Shown one piece after another: positions 26,020 to 34,668 of a DNA stretch of 64,000 nucleotides (positions are counted from its first letter, which is position 1; each line of letters opens with the position of its first letter). The stretch comes from Winogradskyella vincentii. GTDB taxonomy: Bacteria > Bacteroidota > Bacteroidia > Flavobacteriales > Flavobacteriaceae. Where the stretch lies: NCBI RefSeq assembly GCF_020166345.1, contig NZ_JAIUJS010000002.1, positions 186,001 through 250,000 on the forward strand. Reading direction: 5' to 3'. The translations under genes were made by a program, and so were the position numbers. The notes beneath the pieces are model-generated. The model did no database searches. It saw nothing but the letters and a program-made list of their open reading frames with translations, and was not told the origin of the DNA.

Positions 26020-29000
26020 CTGTGCTTTTAAAATATTCTTGAATCTTCTTCTTTAAATGATTACGCAAAGGTAGTGCTTGCCTGTTCAATATTTCAGTAG
26101 TATTAAAATATTGTTTTGCTGTTGGGATTTGATTTGTGTTCGTTTTATTGAAATCCTCTGTATTTGTTTTAGATTCTCGCTTAGAATCTTGGCCTTGTAA
26201 AAAAGTAGCGTTTTCAAGTTTAAGTAACTGATGTTGAAGATCCATCATTTTCTGTAATGTTTGATTTGTAAAACCATAATTCAGAAGATCCAATTCAATT
26301 TCCTCCATCTCTTTAATTAACTCTCCTGCAGATTGTATTTCTCCATCTTTTACAATTTTATCTTCTAGGGCCTGTCTTAACTGTTGCTGGCGTTGATAAA
26401 TCTTAAATAACTCCGCGTTTTGTTCTTCAGTGCCACCCTCTCCATAGCCATCATTCTTTTCTTCTGTACCATTTCCACTATTACCTGATTTACCGTTTTT
26501 ACCATCTTTACCGCTCTTACCCTCCATGTTATTGTTTGAGTCTCCTTTACCGTTCTGTTGTCCATCAGTACCATTTTTACCTTGGCCACCATTTTGGTTG
26601 CCTTGTTCACCCGACTGACCCTCTGTACCACTTTTACCTTGGTTTCCTTCCTTTTCTCCCTGTCCCTTTTGTCCTTTATCTCCTTTATCTCCTTTTTCGC
26701 CTTTTTCGCCTTCTTTTTCACCCTCACCCTCTCTACCTTCTTCGCCTTGCTTTCCACTTTCATTCTTCTTTACGCCCTCCTCCATCTGTTTGTTTAGCTC
26801 CTCTTGTGACATAATAATATCCTGCAACTGTTCTCCCTGACCACCTCCAGAGCCAGGAGAAGGGTTCATGGCCATTTCCATATTATCCAATACATCACTC
26901 AAAAAGCTAGCCAGTTCATTACTAGCGGTAATCGTATATTGCTGAGAGGCAATCCCTTGATATAATCTGTTCTCGGTTAATTGATCTAAAGATTTGTCAA
27001 TGTTAAAATAAACCTCTGTTATTTGTGTATTAACCTTTTCTGAAATCTTAGGTTGTCTTAGCGATAATGCGAATAAGCTGTCGTCAACATGTTCAAAATG
27101 CTCTCTTAAATTGCTCTGTTCAATTATATATTTCCCGTATTTATTATTGTCAATATTTATTTCTTCAAATGTGTTCATTAATGCCTCTTGGTCAAAGGAA
27201 AACAACAAGAGGTTTTCGAGAATTTGCCTCAACATATCAATATCCTCAGAAGCTTGGTCGCCACCGCCTCCACCTCCAGATAATGACTGTTTCATCATGT
27301 TGCCCAGCTGTTTCATTTTCTTGGCGGCCTTTTTTTGACGCTCTCCCGCTTTGTTAAGCTCCTGTTCCGATTCTGGTGTTGGCTCACCCTTTTCACCTTC
27401 AATTTCTTCCTTTTTTTCTAAAGACTCCTTGGCCTCTTTTTGATCGTAGTTAATTTCGCTTTCTATGAATTCGTCCCTTGGAACACTCATAGGTTTCTGA
27501 AGCCTTCTGTCGTCACGCTTTAGCTCGTCTATATCTTTCTGAAGTTTTTCGAATTCCTCATTTAACTTCTCTTGGTTTTCTTTTGTGTTTTCATTTTTCT
27601 TTTTAACTGACTCTTCCTGTTTTTTTGCTAAATCCTCCAATTGATTCGCAATCTTTTCGGTCTTTTTTATAACATAAAAACGCTTTGTGAGCTCCAACAG
27701 CTGTTTCATACTGCGTTTTTTGTTTTTGTTTTGCTTTGCAAGTTCTTCAAGCTTTTGGGTGAATTCCTCTTTGTTTATCTTATCCTTTAATTCCTCAAGT
27801 TCTTTTAATAGTTCCTCGTCTTGTTTAAGCTTTTCTTCATTTTCTTTTAGGCGTTCTTGTAAATCTTTTTTAAACTGGTCTTCCTCCTCCTTTTCGTTCT
27901 GAAATTCCTCTAGATTATCTTGTAGTTTTTTGTTAAAGTTTTTCATCAACTGCTCTTGTTGCTTTTGACGCTTTAAAAACTCTTCGAATTTCTTCTTATC
28001 ATTAAAATTAAGTTGGTCTTTTTCCTTTTGAGTCTTAGAGAGCTCTTCTAGTTTTTTATCCTGTTCTTCAAGCTTATCAAAGGTTTTGCTGATGTCGTTT
28101 ATGGTCTTATTCTGTTGTTGAAGTTGTTTTTGCTCAACCTCTTCTTTGGTCAACTTTCTGTAGTTAAAAACGTTGCTTTTGGTGCGTTTATATTTATTTA
28201 TACCATCATTATCAAAAACCTCAAAGTAAAGCTGGTAACCAACACCTTCTTTTAATTCTAATTGATCAGGGAACGAACTTATAAACTCACTGAAATTAGA
28301 ATTTGAAATAGAAATTGGTTCTGTGTGTTTATTTGACTCATCATTTAATGGATAATAGACTAGTTGTAGCTTACTGAGCCCATGGTCATCACTCGCCTGT
28401 CCATAAAAATAAAGCGTTTGATCATCTAAAGTATCCTTCTGGACTTCAACCTTTAATTCAGGATAAGCATCCTTCACAACATTTATACTATAGGCTAAAT
28501 TTTCATAGTCTTTTAGTTGATTGTTGCTCGTAGAGATGCTATAGTTGTAGTTATTAAATAGGCGTTTCTGTGCGCTGAAACCACTTTCTTCTTTTGTAAA
28601 CCTCAAGGTGTCCTCTGCATAAATATTAACCTCAGTAGTTGATCTTGTTGACGCTTTCCAAGTAACCTTTGTGCCTTCTGGTATTATTGCTGAACCGGTG
28701 CTTTTTAATGTCTCGTCTTGTTTTTTGGTGTGTGCGGGATAATCTAATTCCATATCAAAACTCACCAAATTAGGCGTATTCAGCACGTTTATACTATATG
28801 GTTTTGAGGTAACTCCGTTGGCTGATAGTATGAATTCTGTGTCCTGCTTTAATAGGTTGAATACAAATTGAAACTCACCCGTTGCTACTGGTTGTAAAAA
28901 ATAAGATTGATTATTAAAATTAATTTGTGCGTTTTCTGGAATCACCCCTCCAGCAACCTTAATCCTTAATTTAAAATCTTTATTTTCTATTGCTGCAAGC

Positions 29001-29608
29001 GAATCGTTTACAACAAAAAATTGAAATGGTGCTGGTGGTTCATATGCCGTATTATAGTTTACGACACGTTCATAACTGTCACTAAACCAATTTAGTCTAC
29101 CTGACAAAAAGGATAAAGCTATTATTGCAATAGGTATAGCCGCATATTTTAAATACTTAAGATTTGATTTAAAATTTATGGCCAACTGAAAAGGAATAGG
29201 CTTAAGCTCTATGGCTTTCTGCTCGATACTTGCAATTATTAAATCAGACTGTGTTGGGCTTTGGTTTAGCTGTAATACGTTGAGTAGTTTGTCGTTTACC
29301 TCAGAGAAATGACCTCCAATTAGTTTTGAGGCCGTTTCATAATTAATGCCTTTCCTAAGTTTAAATAAATGGGCTAAGGGAATAGCTATAAATTTTATAA
29401 ACAGGCCCAACTCAACAGCTATGAATACCCAAAACAATATGGTTCTTCCTGTTGAACTAAGCCACAACATATACTCTACAAAAAGAACCACTATTAAATA
29501 AAGCGTTCCTATTGCAAAAAACAGTATGGCGCCCTTAAGAAGTTCATTCGTGTAATACTTCTTAATGAATACCTCAAGCTTGCTTTTTATGGTTTCAAAA
29601 TTGCTCAT
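26006..29608 (-). CDS. DUF4175 family giant membrane protein with coiled-coil and collagen-like regions
   Basis: A 1200-residue protein. Two or three hydrophobic segments (about 20-40, 45-70 and 150-170) anchor it in the inner membrane. They are followed by a beta-rich part (about 180-480), a long coiled-coil region rich in Lys/Glu/Gln (about 485-720), a helical domain, and at about 950-1050 a collagen-like Gly-X-Y stretch (units such as GEK, GDK, GQK). The C-terminal 150 residues are again helical (QQQLRQALEDKI). This is the layout of DUF4175, related to the low-complexity TIGR02302 proteins of Alphaproteobacteria. The function is unknown. It is co-transcribed with ybeY. Confidence 0.88.
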   Translation of the reverse strand: MSNFETIKSKLEVFIKKYYTNELLKGAILFFAIGTLYLIVVLFVEYMLWLSSTGRTILFWVFIAVELGLFIKFIAIPLAHLFKLRKGINYETASKLIGGHFSEVNDKLLNVLQLNQSPTQSDLIIASIEQKAIELKPIPFQLAINFKSNLKYLKYAAIPIAIIALSFLSGRLNWFSDSYERVVNYNTAYEPPAPFQFFVVNDSLAAIENKDFKLRIKVAGGVIPENAQINFNNQSYFLQPVATGEFQFVFNLLKQDTEFILSANGVTSKPYSINVLNTPNLVSFDMELDYPAHTKKQDETLKSTGSAIIPEGTKVTWKASTRSTTEVNIYAEDTLRFTKEESGFSAQKRLFNNYNYSISTSNNQLKDYENLAYSINVVKDAYPELKVEVQKDTLDDQTLYFYGQASDDHGLSKLQLVYYPLNDESNKHTEPISISNSNFSEFISSFPDQLELKEGVGYQLYFEVFDNDGINKYKRTKSNVFNYRKLTKEEVEQKQLQQQNKTINDISKTFDKLEEQDKKLEELSKTQKEKDQLNFNDKKKFEEFLKRQKQQEQLMKNFNKKLQDNLEEFQNEKEEEDQFKKDLQERLKENEEKLKQDEELLKELEELKDKINKEEFTQKLEELAKQNKNKKRSMKQLLELTKRFYVIKKTEKIANQLEDLAKKQEESVKKKNENTKENQEKLNEEFEKLQKDIDELKRDDRRLQKPMSVPRDEFIESEINYDQKEAKESLEKKEEIEGEKGEPTPESEQELNKAGERQKKAAKKMKQLGNMMKQSLSGGGGGGDQASEDIDMLRQILENLLLFSFDQEALMNTFEEINIDNNKYGKYIIEQSNLREHFEHVDDSLFALSLRQPKISEKVNTQITEVYFNIDKSLDQLTENRLYQGIASQQYTITASNELASFLSDVLDNMEMAMNPSPGSGGGQGEQLQDIIMSQEELNKQMEEGVKKNESGKQGEEGREGEGEKEGEKGEKGDKGDKGQKGQGEKEGNQGKSGTEGQSGEQGNQNGGQGKNGTDGQQNGKGDSNNNMEGKSGKDGKNGKSGNSGNGTEEKNDGYGEGGTEEQNAELFKIYQRQQQLRQALEDKIVKDGEIQSAGELIKEMEEIELDLLNYGFTNQTLQKMMDLQHQLLKLENATFLQGQDSKRESKTNTEDFNKTNTNQIPTAKQYFNTTEILNRQALPLRNHLKKKIQEYFKSTDDKF

Positions 29609-29707
29609 ATGGTAATACTAACTTACTAATCTACAATTTTATTTTAATTGGTATTTCCCTAAATTTGGTAAGATTCTGTTAATTAAAGTTCTAATTTGTT
29701 AAAATAG

Positions 29708-30751
29708 ATGAAAGATCTGAAGTATCTGGCAGCGTTTTCAATTCCATTAATGGCCATTATTGGGCTTATATTTAAAGGCGTTTGGGTGTGGGCAACCCCA
29801 ATATTTGCATTCGTCTGTATACCAATTTTGGAATTGGTTTTTCCGATTGACAATAAAAACCTAGAGCCCAATGAAGTTGATACTAAATTAAAAAAAACCA
29901 TTTTTGATTGGTTGCTTTATTTTAACCTTCCTGTTGTATATAGCATTTTGATATATGGTCTGCTGTTGGTTTCGACATCATCTCTTGAAACATATGAGCT
30001 TATTGGCTTGATCGTCTCTGTTGGTATAGTATTGGGTGTAAACGGCATAAATGTTGGGCACGAATTAGGACATAGACAAACCACAAACGAAAGGTTCATT
30101 GGTAAAGCTTTGCTCCTGCCGTCTTTTTATATGCATTTTTACATAGAACACAATTACGGTCATCATCTGCATGCCGCAACACCAGAAGACCCAGCGACAG
30201 CGAGGTTCAATCAGTCTATTTATTCTTTTTGGTTTACATCAACCGTTAGACAATATTTCAGTGCGTGGAAAATTCAAATCAAACTGCTAAAAAACAACAG
30301 TCTTTCATTTATTTCTTTGAAAAACGATATGCTCTGGTTTACAATTTTGCAGCTAGCTTATTTATTGGCTGTATTTTCATTATTTAGCATTAAAACGTTT
30401 GTTTTTGCCGTTGCCACAGGGGTTGTGGGCTTTATACTTCTTGAAACTGTAAACTACATTGAACATTATGGGTTGTTACGTCAGCAAACCAAATCCGGGC
30501 GCTATGAGCGTGTTAAGGAAGTACACTCATGGAATTCTAATCACGTTGTAGGTAGAATTGTGCTATATGAATTAACAAGACACAGCGATCATCACTATAA
30601 GTCCTCAAAAAAATATCAGGTTTTAGATTGCCATGAAGAAAGTCCCCAGATGCCTTTTGGTTATCCAACGTCAATGGTCTTGGCAATGTTGCCTCCACTT
30701 TGGTTTAAAATTATGAACAAGCGCATACCAAAAGAAATGATCGTTTCTTAG
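29708..30751 (+). CDS. AlkB-like membrane di-iron monooxygenase (alkane 1-monooxygenase family)
   Basis: A 347-residue integral membrane enzyme with the His motifs of the AlkB/fatty-acid-desaturase superfamily: HELGH at 118-122, EHNYGHH at 147-153, NYIEHYG at 249-255 and RHSDHH at 291-296. The segments ATPEDPATA, HSWNSNHVV and ESPQMPFGYPTSM match AlkB rather than ordinary desaturases. AlkB oxidises the terminal carbon of medium-chain alkanes using rubredoxin. No rubredoxin, rubredoxin reductase or aldehyde/alcohol dehydrogenase gene is nearby, so the substrate could be another lipid. It is 50-60 residues shorter than Pseudomonas AlkB. Divergent from the DUF4175 gene. Confidence 0.88.
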   Translation: MKDLKYLAAFSIPLMAIIGLIFKGVWVWATPIFAFVCIPILELVFPIDNKNLEPNEVDTKLKKTIFDWLLYFNLPVVYSILIYGLLLVSTSSLETYELIGLIVSVGIVLGVNGINVGHELGHRQTTNERFIGKALLLPSFYMHFYIEHNYGHHLHAATPEDPATARFNQSIYSFWFTSTVRQYFSAWKIQIKLLKNNSLSFISLKNDMLWFTILQLAYLLAVFSLFSIKTFVFAVATGVVGFILLETVNYIEHYGLLRQQTKSGRYERVKEVHSWNSNHVVGRIVLYELTRHSDHHYKSSKKYQVLDCHEESPQMPFGYPTSMVLAMLPPLWFKIMNKRIPKEMIVS

Positions 30752-30763
30752 ATTGTTAATCGC

Positions 30764-30794
30764 TTTGTTGTCACGTCTTATCAAACTATCTTTG
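30764..30794 (+). promoter_or_regulatory. gltX promoter
   Basis: TTTG at 30764-30767 and TATCTTTG at 30787-30794 are separated by 19 bases, an exact fit to the Bacteroidota consensus. The gltX ATG follows 17 bases after the -7 box. This is the clearest promoter in the window. Confidence 0.75.
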
Positions 30795-30811
30795 CGGTAT
30801 AATTTACAATT

Positions 30812-32326
30812 ATGTCTAAAAACGTTCGTGTGCGCTTTGCGCCAAGCCCAACAGGCCCATTGCATATAGGCGGTGTAAGAACTGCTCTTTTCAATTATTT
30901 ATTTGCCAAAAAACACGGTGGTGCATTTGTTCTTCGGATTGAAGATACTGACCAAAACAGATATGTCGAAGGTGCGGAACAATATATTGTTGACGCATTA
31001 AATTGGTGTGGCATTCCCTTTGATGAAGGTCCTGGTAAAAACGAAAAATTTGGTCCATATAGACAAAGTGAGCGCAAACACCTTTATAAACGATATGCCG
31101 ATAAATTAATTGAGGATGGAAAGGCTTACTATGCGTTTGACACTTCAGAAGAATTAGATAAACACAGAAAAGATCACGAGGCAAAAGGCAAAACATTTAT
31201 TTATAATTGGCACAACAGGGAAAAGGGTCGACTAGTTAACTCTTTGGTTCTCTCAGAAGAAGAGACTAAAGCAAAACTTGGTGCCGGCGAAGACTATGTG
31301 GTGAGGTTTAAATCCCCACAGAATAAAATTTTGAATCTAAAAGACATTATTCGTGGCGAAATAACTATTGACACCAATGTCTTAGACGATAAAATACTGT
31401 TTAAAAGCGACGGTATGCCAACCTATCATTTAGCTAACATTGTAGACGACCATTTAATGGAAATATCCCATGTGATAAGGGGTGAGGAATGGCTTCCGTC
31501 ATTGGCATTGCACCAGCTACTTTATGATGCATTTGGCTGGAAGGCGCCACAATTTGCTCACCTTCCTTTAATTCTAAAACCAACCGGAAAGGGAAAATTA
31601 AGTAAGCGTGATGGTGATAAAATGGGTTTCCCTGTATTTCCTCTAGAATATGTCGCGCCTGACGGATCGGTATCAAGAGGATATAGGGAAGATGGGTATT
31701 TTTCGGAAGCTGTAATAAATTTCCTTGCTTTTTTAGGTTGGAACCCAGGTACTGAACAAGAAATTTTCAACCTTGACCAGCTTGTAAGTGAATTTGATTT
31801 AAAGCGAGTTAACAAAGCCGGTGCGCGTTTTGATCCGGATAAGACCAAGTGGTTTAATCACCACTATATGCAAGAGCAATTAGATCTTGAGTTGGCCAAA
31901 GAATTTAAGGCTTCTCGCGACACTCTTGAGCAAATTGACATAAACTATATAGCGCTTGTTGTTGGTTTAATTAAAGAGCGGGCAACTTTTGTTGACGATT
32001 TCTGGGACTTGAGCCACTTCTTTTTTGAAGCACCAGAAGGGTATAACGAAAAAGCGGCAAAAAAAGCCTGGAAGGAAGACACGGACGAACTAATGCGCGA
32101 ATTGGTTTCTGTAATAGAAGGAACCGAAGCATTTTCGGCAGAATCACTTAGTGTTGCAATTAAAGACTGGATCACTTCTAAAGAAATTGGCTTTGGCAAA
32201 GTGATGATGCCCCTGCGCTTAGCATTGGTTGGAGCCTTAAAGGGCCCTGATGTGTTTGACATAATGTTTATGATAGGCAGAGACGAAACCATTAAAAGGA
32301 TTGAAATTGCTATTGAATCCTTCTAG
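30812..32326 (+). CDS. gltX: Glutamyl-tRNA synthetase
   Basis: Charges tRNA-Glu. The 504-residue class I synthetase starts MSKNVRVRFAPSPTGPLHIG, with the HIGH-type motif HIGG, and has the KMSKS-type motif KLSKRDG in the middle, followed by the anticodon-binding helical domain. Length and motif spacing are normal. It has its own strong promoter and is convergent with the outer-membrane protein gene five bases downstream; no separate terminator is visible between them. Confidence 0.97.
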   Translation: MSKNVRVRFAPSPTGPLHIGGVRTALFNYLFAKKHGGAFVLRIEDTDQNRYVEGAEQYIVDALNWCGIPFDEGPGKNEKFGPYRQSERKHLYKRYADKLIEDGKAYYAFDTSEELDKHRKDHEAKGKTFIYNWHNREKGRLVNSLVLSEEETKAKLGAGEDYVVRFKSPQNKILNLKDIIRGEITIDTNVLDDKILFKSDGMPTYHLANIVDDHLMEISHVIRGEEWLPSLALHQLLYDAFGWKAPQFAHLPLILKPTGKGKLSKRDGDKMGFPVFPLEYVAPDGSVSRGYREDGYFSEAVINFLAFLGWNPGTEQEIFNLDQLVSEFDLKRVNKAGARFDPDKTKWFNHHYMQEQLDLELAKEFKASRDTLEQIDINYIALVVGLIKERATFVDDFWDLSHFFFEAPEGYNEKAAKKAWKEDTDELMRELVSVIEGTEAFSAESLSVAIKDWITSKEIGFGKVMMPLRLALVGALKGPDVFDIMFMIGRDETIKRIEIAIESF

Positions 32327-32330
32327 AGGT

Positions 32331-33029
32331 CTAAAAAGTAATTAAGGCCATAAAGTTAATCATAGCCTGATTTCCTTTAAAGTCTGTATTGCCAGTATGA
32401 GGTCCAAACTCAGCTTCGTTCCCGTTAAGTTTATTCAAAATATTGGTAAAACCATAGACATATTGAATCCTAAACTTAAATGCACCCAAACCTAATGTTG
32501 CGCCGATTGCTCCATTAACGTTTATCTCCGAAATTTCCTCTAATTCTTTCGCTAAAATGCTATTTCCGTTATTTAAATAAACGTAAAGGTTTTCTTCGTT
32601 GTCAGATTGTAATTCTAATTTACCGTTATATTGAAGCATTGGGCCCGCATCTATTGTGAGGAGATTGGGTACTATTTTAGCGTGAAATAAAAAAGCAAGT
32701 TGAACTGCAAACAAATTATATTCAATCTCTTTATCTCCAGCCAAATCAATTACCGTTTCATAACCTGAAATTTCTAGGTTGTTTTCAGAAATTTGTAAAC
32801 CATAGCTCACATTATACCATTTGTTCGGAAGGTCGCCAGTCGCTGAGGCACCAATAAGCCATCCGTTTCCTTTTTTGGTGTTAAAATTGTCTGTTGATAT
32901 GTCAAATTGGGTTAGCCCACCCCCTATTGCTATTCCATTTTTGATAACATAACGTCTATGCTGCGCGTTAACAAGTGTAACAAATGATAGGCAAATTACT
33001 ACTAATAGGATGTGTTGGGGTTTGTTCAT
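32331..33029 (-). CDS. Outer-membrane beta-barrel protein (porin/PorT-like family)
   Basis: A 232-residue secreted protein with a signal peptide (about residues 1-22, ending VNAQ) and alternating hydrophobic/polar beta-strand pattern throughout, ending in Phe (MINFMALITF), the usual C-terminal signature of outer-membrane barrels. It begins with the family-like GIAIGGGLTQFDI strand and looks like a small 8-10 strand barrel of the OMP_b-brl type. No function is indicated. A possible -7 element TAGGTTTG on the minus strand lies at 33050-33057. Confidence 0.78.
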   Translation of the reverse strand: MNKPQHILLVVICLSFVTLVNAQHRRYVIKNGIAIGGGLTQFDISTDNFNTKKGNGWLIGASATGDLPNKWYNVSYGLQISENNLEISGYETVIDLAGDKEIEYNLFAVQLAFLFHAKIVPNLLTIDAGPMLQYNGKLELQSDNEENLYVYLNNGNSILAKELEEISEINVNGAIGATLGLGAFKFRIQYVYGFTNILNKLNGNEAEFGPHTGNTDFKGNQAMINFMALITF

Positions 33030-33122
33030 GGAGATTATAGCTAATTAAACAAACCTAACTAAAATAATTTAATATTACTTACTTTTAATAATTCATATTC
33101 GCTAACCTAAAACAATAATGCT

Positions 33123-34049
33123 ATGGGCCAATTTATTCTAGTTCCGATTATCTTTTTCGGACTTGTTATTTTAATTTCTTCATTTTTCATTGTTAAACAA
33201 CAAACAGCAGCTATAATAGAGCGCTTTGGAAAGTACCAAAGCATAAGACAGTCGGGGTTACAAATGAAAATTCCTTTAGTTGATAGAATTGCTGGGCGCC
33301 TAAGCCTAAAGATTCAACAACTAGATGTTCTAATTGAGACAAAAACACTTGACGATGTTTTTGTAAAAATTAAGGTGTCGGTTCAATTTATGGTAGTAAA
33401 AAATGATGTCTATGATGCTTTTTATAAACTAGAATATCCTCATGATCAAATTACTTCATTTGTTTTTGACGTGGTCCGCGCAGAAGTTCCAAAAATGAAA
33501 TTAGATGATGTATTTGTAAAAAAAGATGACATAGCAATTGCGGTTAAACGAGATTTACAACAATATATGGCTGAATATGGCTACGACATCATAAAAACAT
33601 TAGTTACCGATATAGATCCAGACGCCCAGGTTAAGGCCGCAATGAATCGTATCAATGCATCAGAACGCGAAAAAATTGCCGCCCAGTTTGAGGGTGATGC
33701 AGCACGTATACTTATAGTTGAAAAAGCTAAAGCAGAGGCTGAAAGCAAGCGTTTACAAGGTCAAGGTATTGCAGATCAAAGACGCGAAATTGCGCGTGGA
33801 CTAGAAGAGTCCGTGGAAGTCTTAAATAAAGTTGGGATTAACTCTCAAGAAGCCTCGGCATTAATTGTGGTTACACAACATTATGACACTTTACAGGCAA
33901 TCGGTGGTGAAACAAATAGTAATTTAATTCTATTGCCAAATTCACCTCAGGCAGGCAGTAACATGCTTAACGACATGGTTGCAAGTTTTACTGCCAGTAA
34001 CCAGATTGGTGAGGCAATGAAAAATGCTCAATCTAAAAAACCAAAATAG
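33123..34049 (+). CDS. SPFH/Band 7 domain protein (stomatin/HIR-like)
   Basis: A 308-residue membrane-scaffold protein: one N-terminal membrane helix (about residues 4-24), then an SPFH domain (IVKQQTAAIIERFGKYQSI to about residue 190) and a helical, Ala/Glu/Lys-rich region (about 180-230) that oligomerises, followed by a flexible C-terminus. SPFH proteins organise membrane microdomains and modulate proteases. No NfeD partner gene lies beside it. A strong hairpin terminator follows the stop. Confidence 0.92.
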   Translation: MGQFILVPIIFFGLVILISSFFIVKQQTAAIIERFGKYQSIRQSGLQMKIPLVDRIAGRLSLKIQQLDVLIETKTLDDVFVKIKVSVQFMVVKNDVYDAFYKLEYPHDQITSFVFDVVRAEVPKMKLDDVFVKKDDIAIAVKRDLQQYMAEYGYDIIKTLVTDIDPDAQVKAAMNRINASEREKIAAQFEGDAARILIVEKAKAEAESKRLQGQGIADQRREIARGLEESVEVLNKVGINSQEASALIVVTQHYDTLQAIGGETNSNLILLPNSPQAGSNMLNDMVASFTASNQIGEAMKNAQSKKPK

Positions 34050-34053
34050 AAAT

Positions 34054-34087
34054 AAAACCCCAAAGTTAAGCTTCGGGGTTTTAATTT
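34054..34087. terminator. Bidirectional terminator after the SPFH gene
   Basis: Stem AAAACCCC (34054-34061) with GGGGTTTT (34075-34082), extended in the loop by AAG/CTT pairing, then TTAATTTT. It sits between two convergent genes, and its A/T flanks suit both directions. Confidence 0.82.
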
Positions 34088-34578
34088 TAGTGCCAAGCAC
34101 AAAGAATACCGCCCATAACAGCTAGAGTGACTATCCAATAGCCCGCATTAATAAATATGTATTTGGCACTTTTTCGTTCAAATAAAGCAATAGTGCCAAT
34201 TATAGGCAATGCTCCAAAAACACCAAATATTCCACCGTGTAGTGCGCCGTGTCCAAAAGATCTATGCGCATGTCCGTAATCAGCCATAAAAGCTTCAAAC
34301 GAGGCTTTTGCATTTTCTGGATCGCCTCCAATCATGCCTAAAGCACCCCATTGATGGTTTGTGAATTGCATTAATAAAAAGTTTAGCATAACAGCAAAAA
34401 CCAGAGCTAAGCCGAAAATAATTCCCATATTTCCGCCTTTCATTTTTTCTTCGGTCATTCCAGATTCTCTCATCCAAGCATTTCCGAAGCCCATTTTTGG
34501 ATTGTACCAAACAGAGCCAATAAGCAATGCGGCAACAGCCGCGACACCTATCGCAATTGGATTAATAGGTAGTTCCAT
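34087..34578 (-). CDS. DUF1761 family membrane protein
   Basis: A 163-residue polytopic protein with four hydrophobic segments (about 8-24, 50-72, 112-130 and 140-160). The N-terminal VWYNPKMGFGNAWMRESG matches the DUF1761 signature (W-Y-x-P...F...W). The segment between helices 2 and 3 is His-rich (GHAHRSFGHGALHGG), which could bind a metal. The function is unknown. It is transcribed after glnS but separated from it by a terminator. Confidence 0.88.
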   Translation of the reverse strand: MELPINPIAIGVAAVAALLIGSVWYNPKMGFGNAWMRESGMTEEKMKGGNMGIIFGLALVFAVMLNFLLMQFTNHQWGALGMIGGDPENAKASFEAFMADYGHAHRSFGHGALHGGIFGVFGALPIIGTIALFERKSAKYIFINAGYWIVTLAVMGGILCAWH

Positions 34579-34611
34579 AATTTAAATTGATTTATAGTTA
34601 GTGTCTCTAAG

Positions 34612-34649
34612 TTACAAAAAAACCCTTAAGGGGAAATCTTAAGGGTTTT
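34612..34649 (-). terminator. glnS terminator
   Basis: Twelve-base-pair stem AAAACCCTTAAG / CTTAAGGGTTTT (34619-34630 and 34638-34649) with a 7-base loop. On the minus strand it is followed by a T-run (34612-34620), a classical rho-independent terminator for glnS. Confidence 0.9.
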
Positions 34650-34668
34650 CAATCAGTTGTAACTTGAC

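Noticed and set aside
26440..26770. Short DNA repeats that looked like a repeat array or CRISPR
   Set aside because: They are the codons of the Gly-X-Y region of the DUF4175 protein, with no fixed-length repeat-spacer pattern; plus-strand frames there are shadows.
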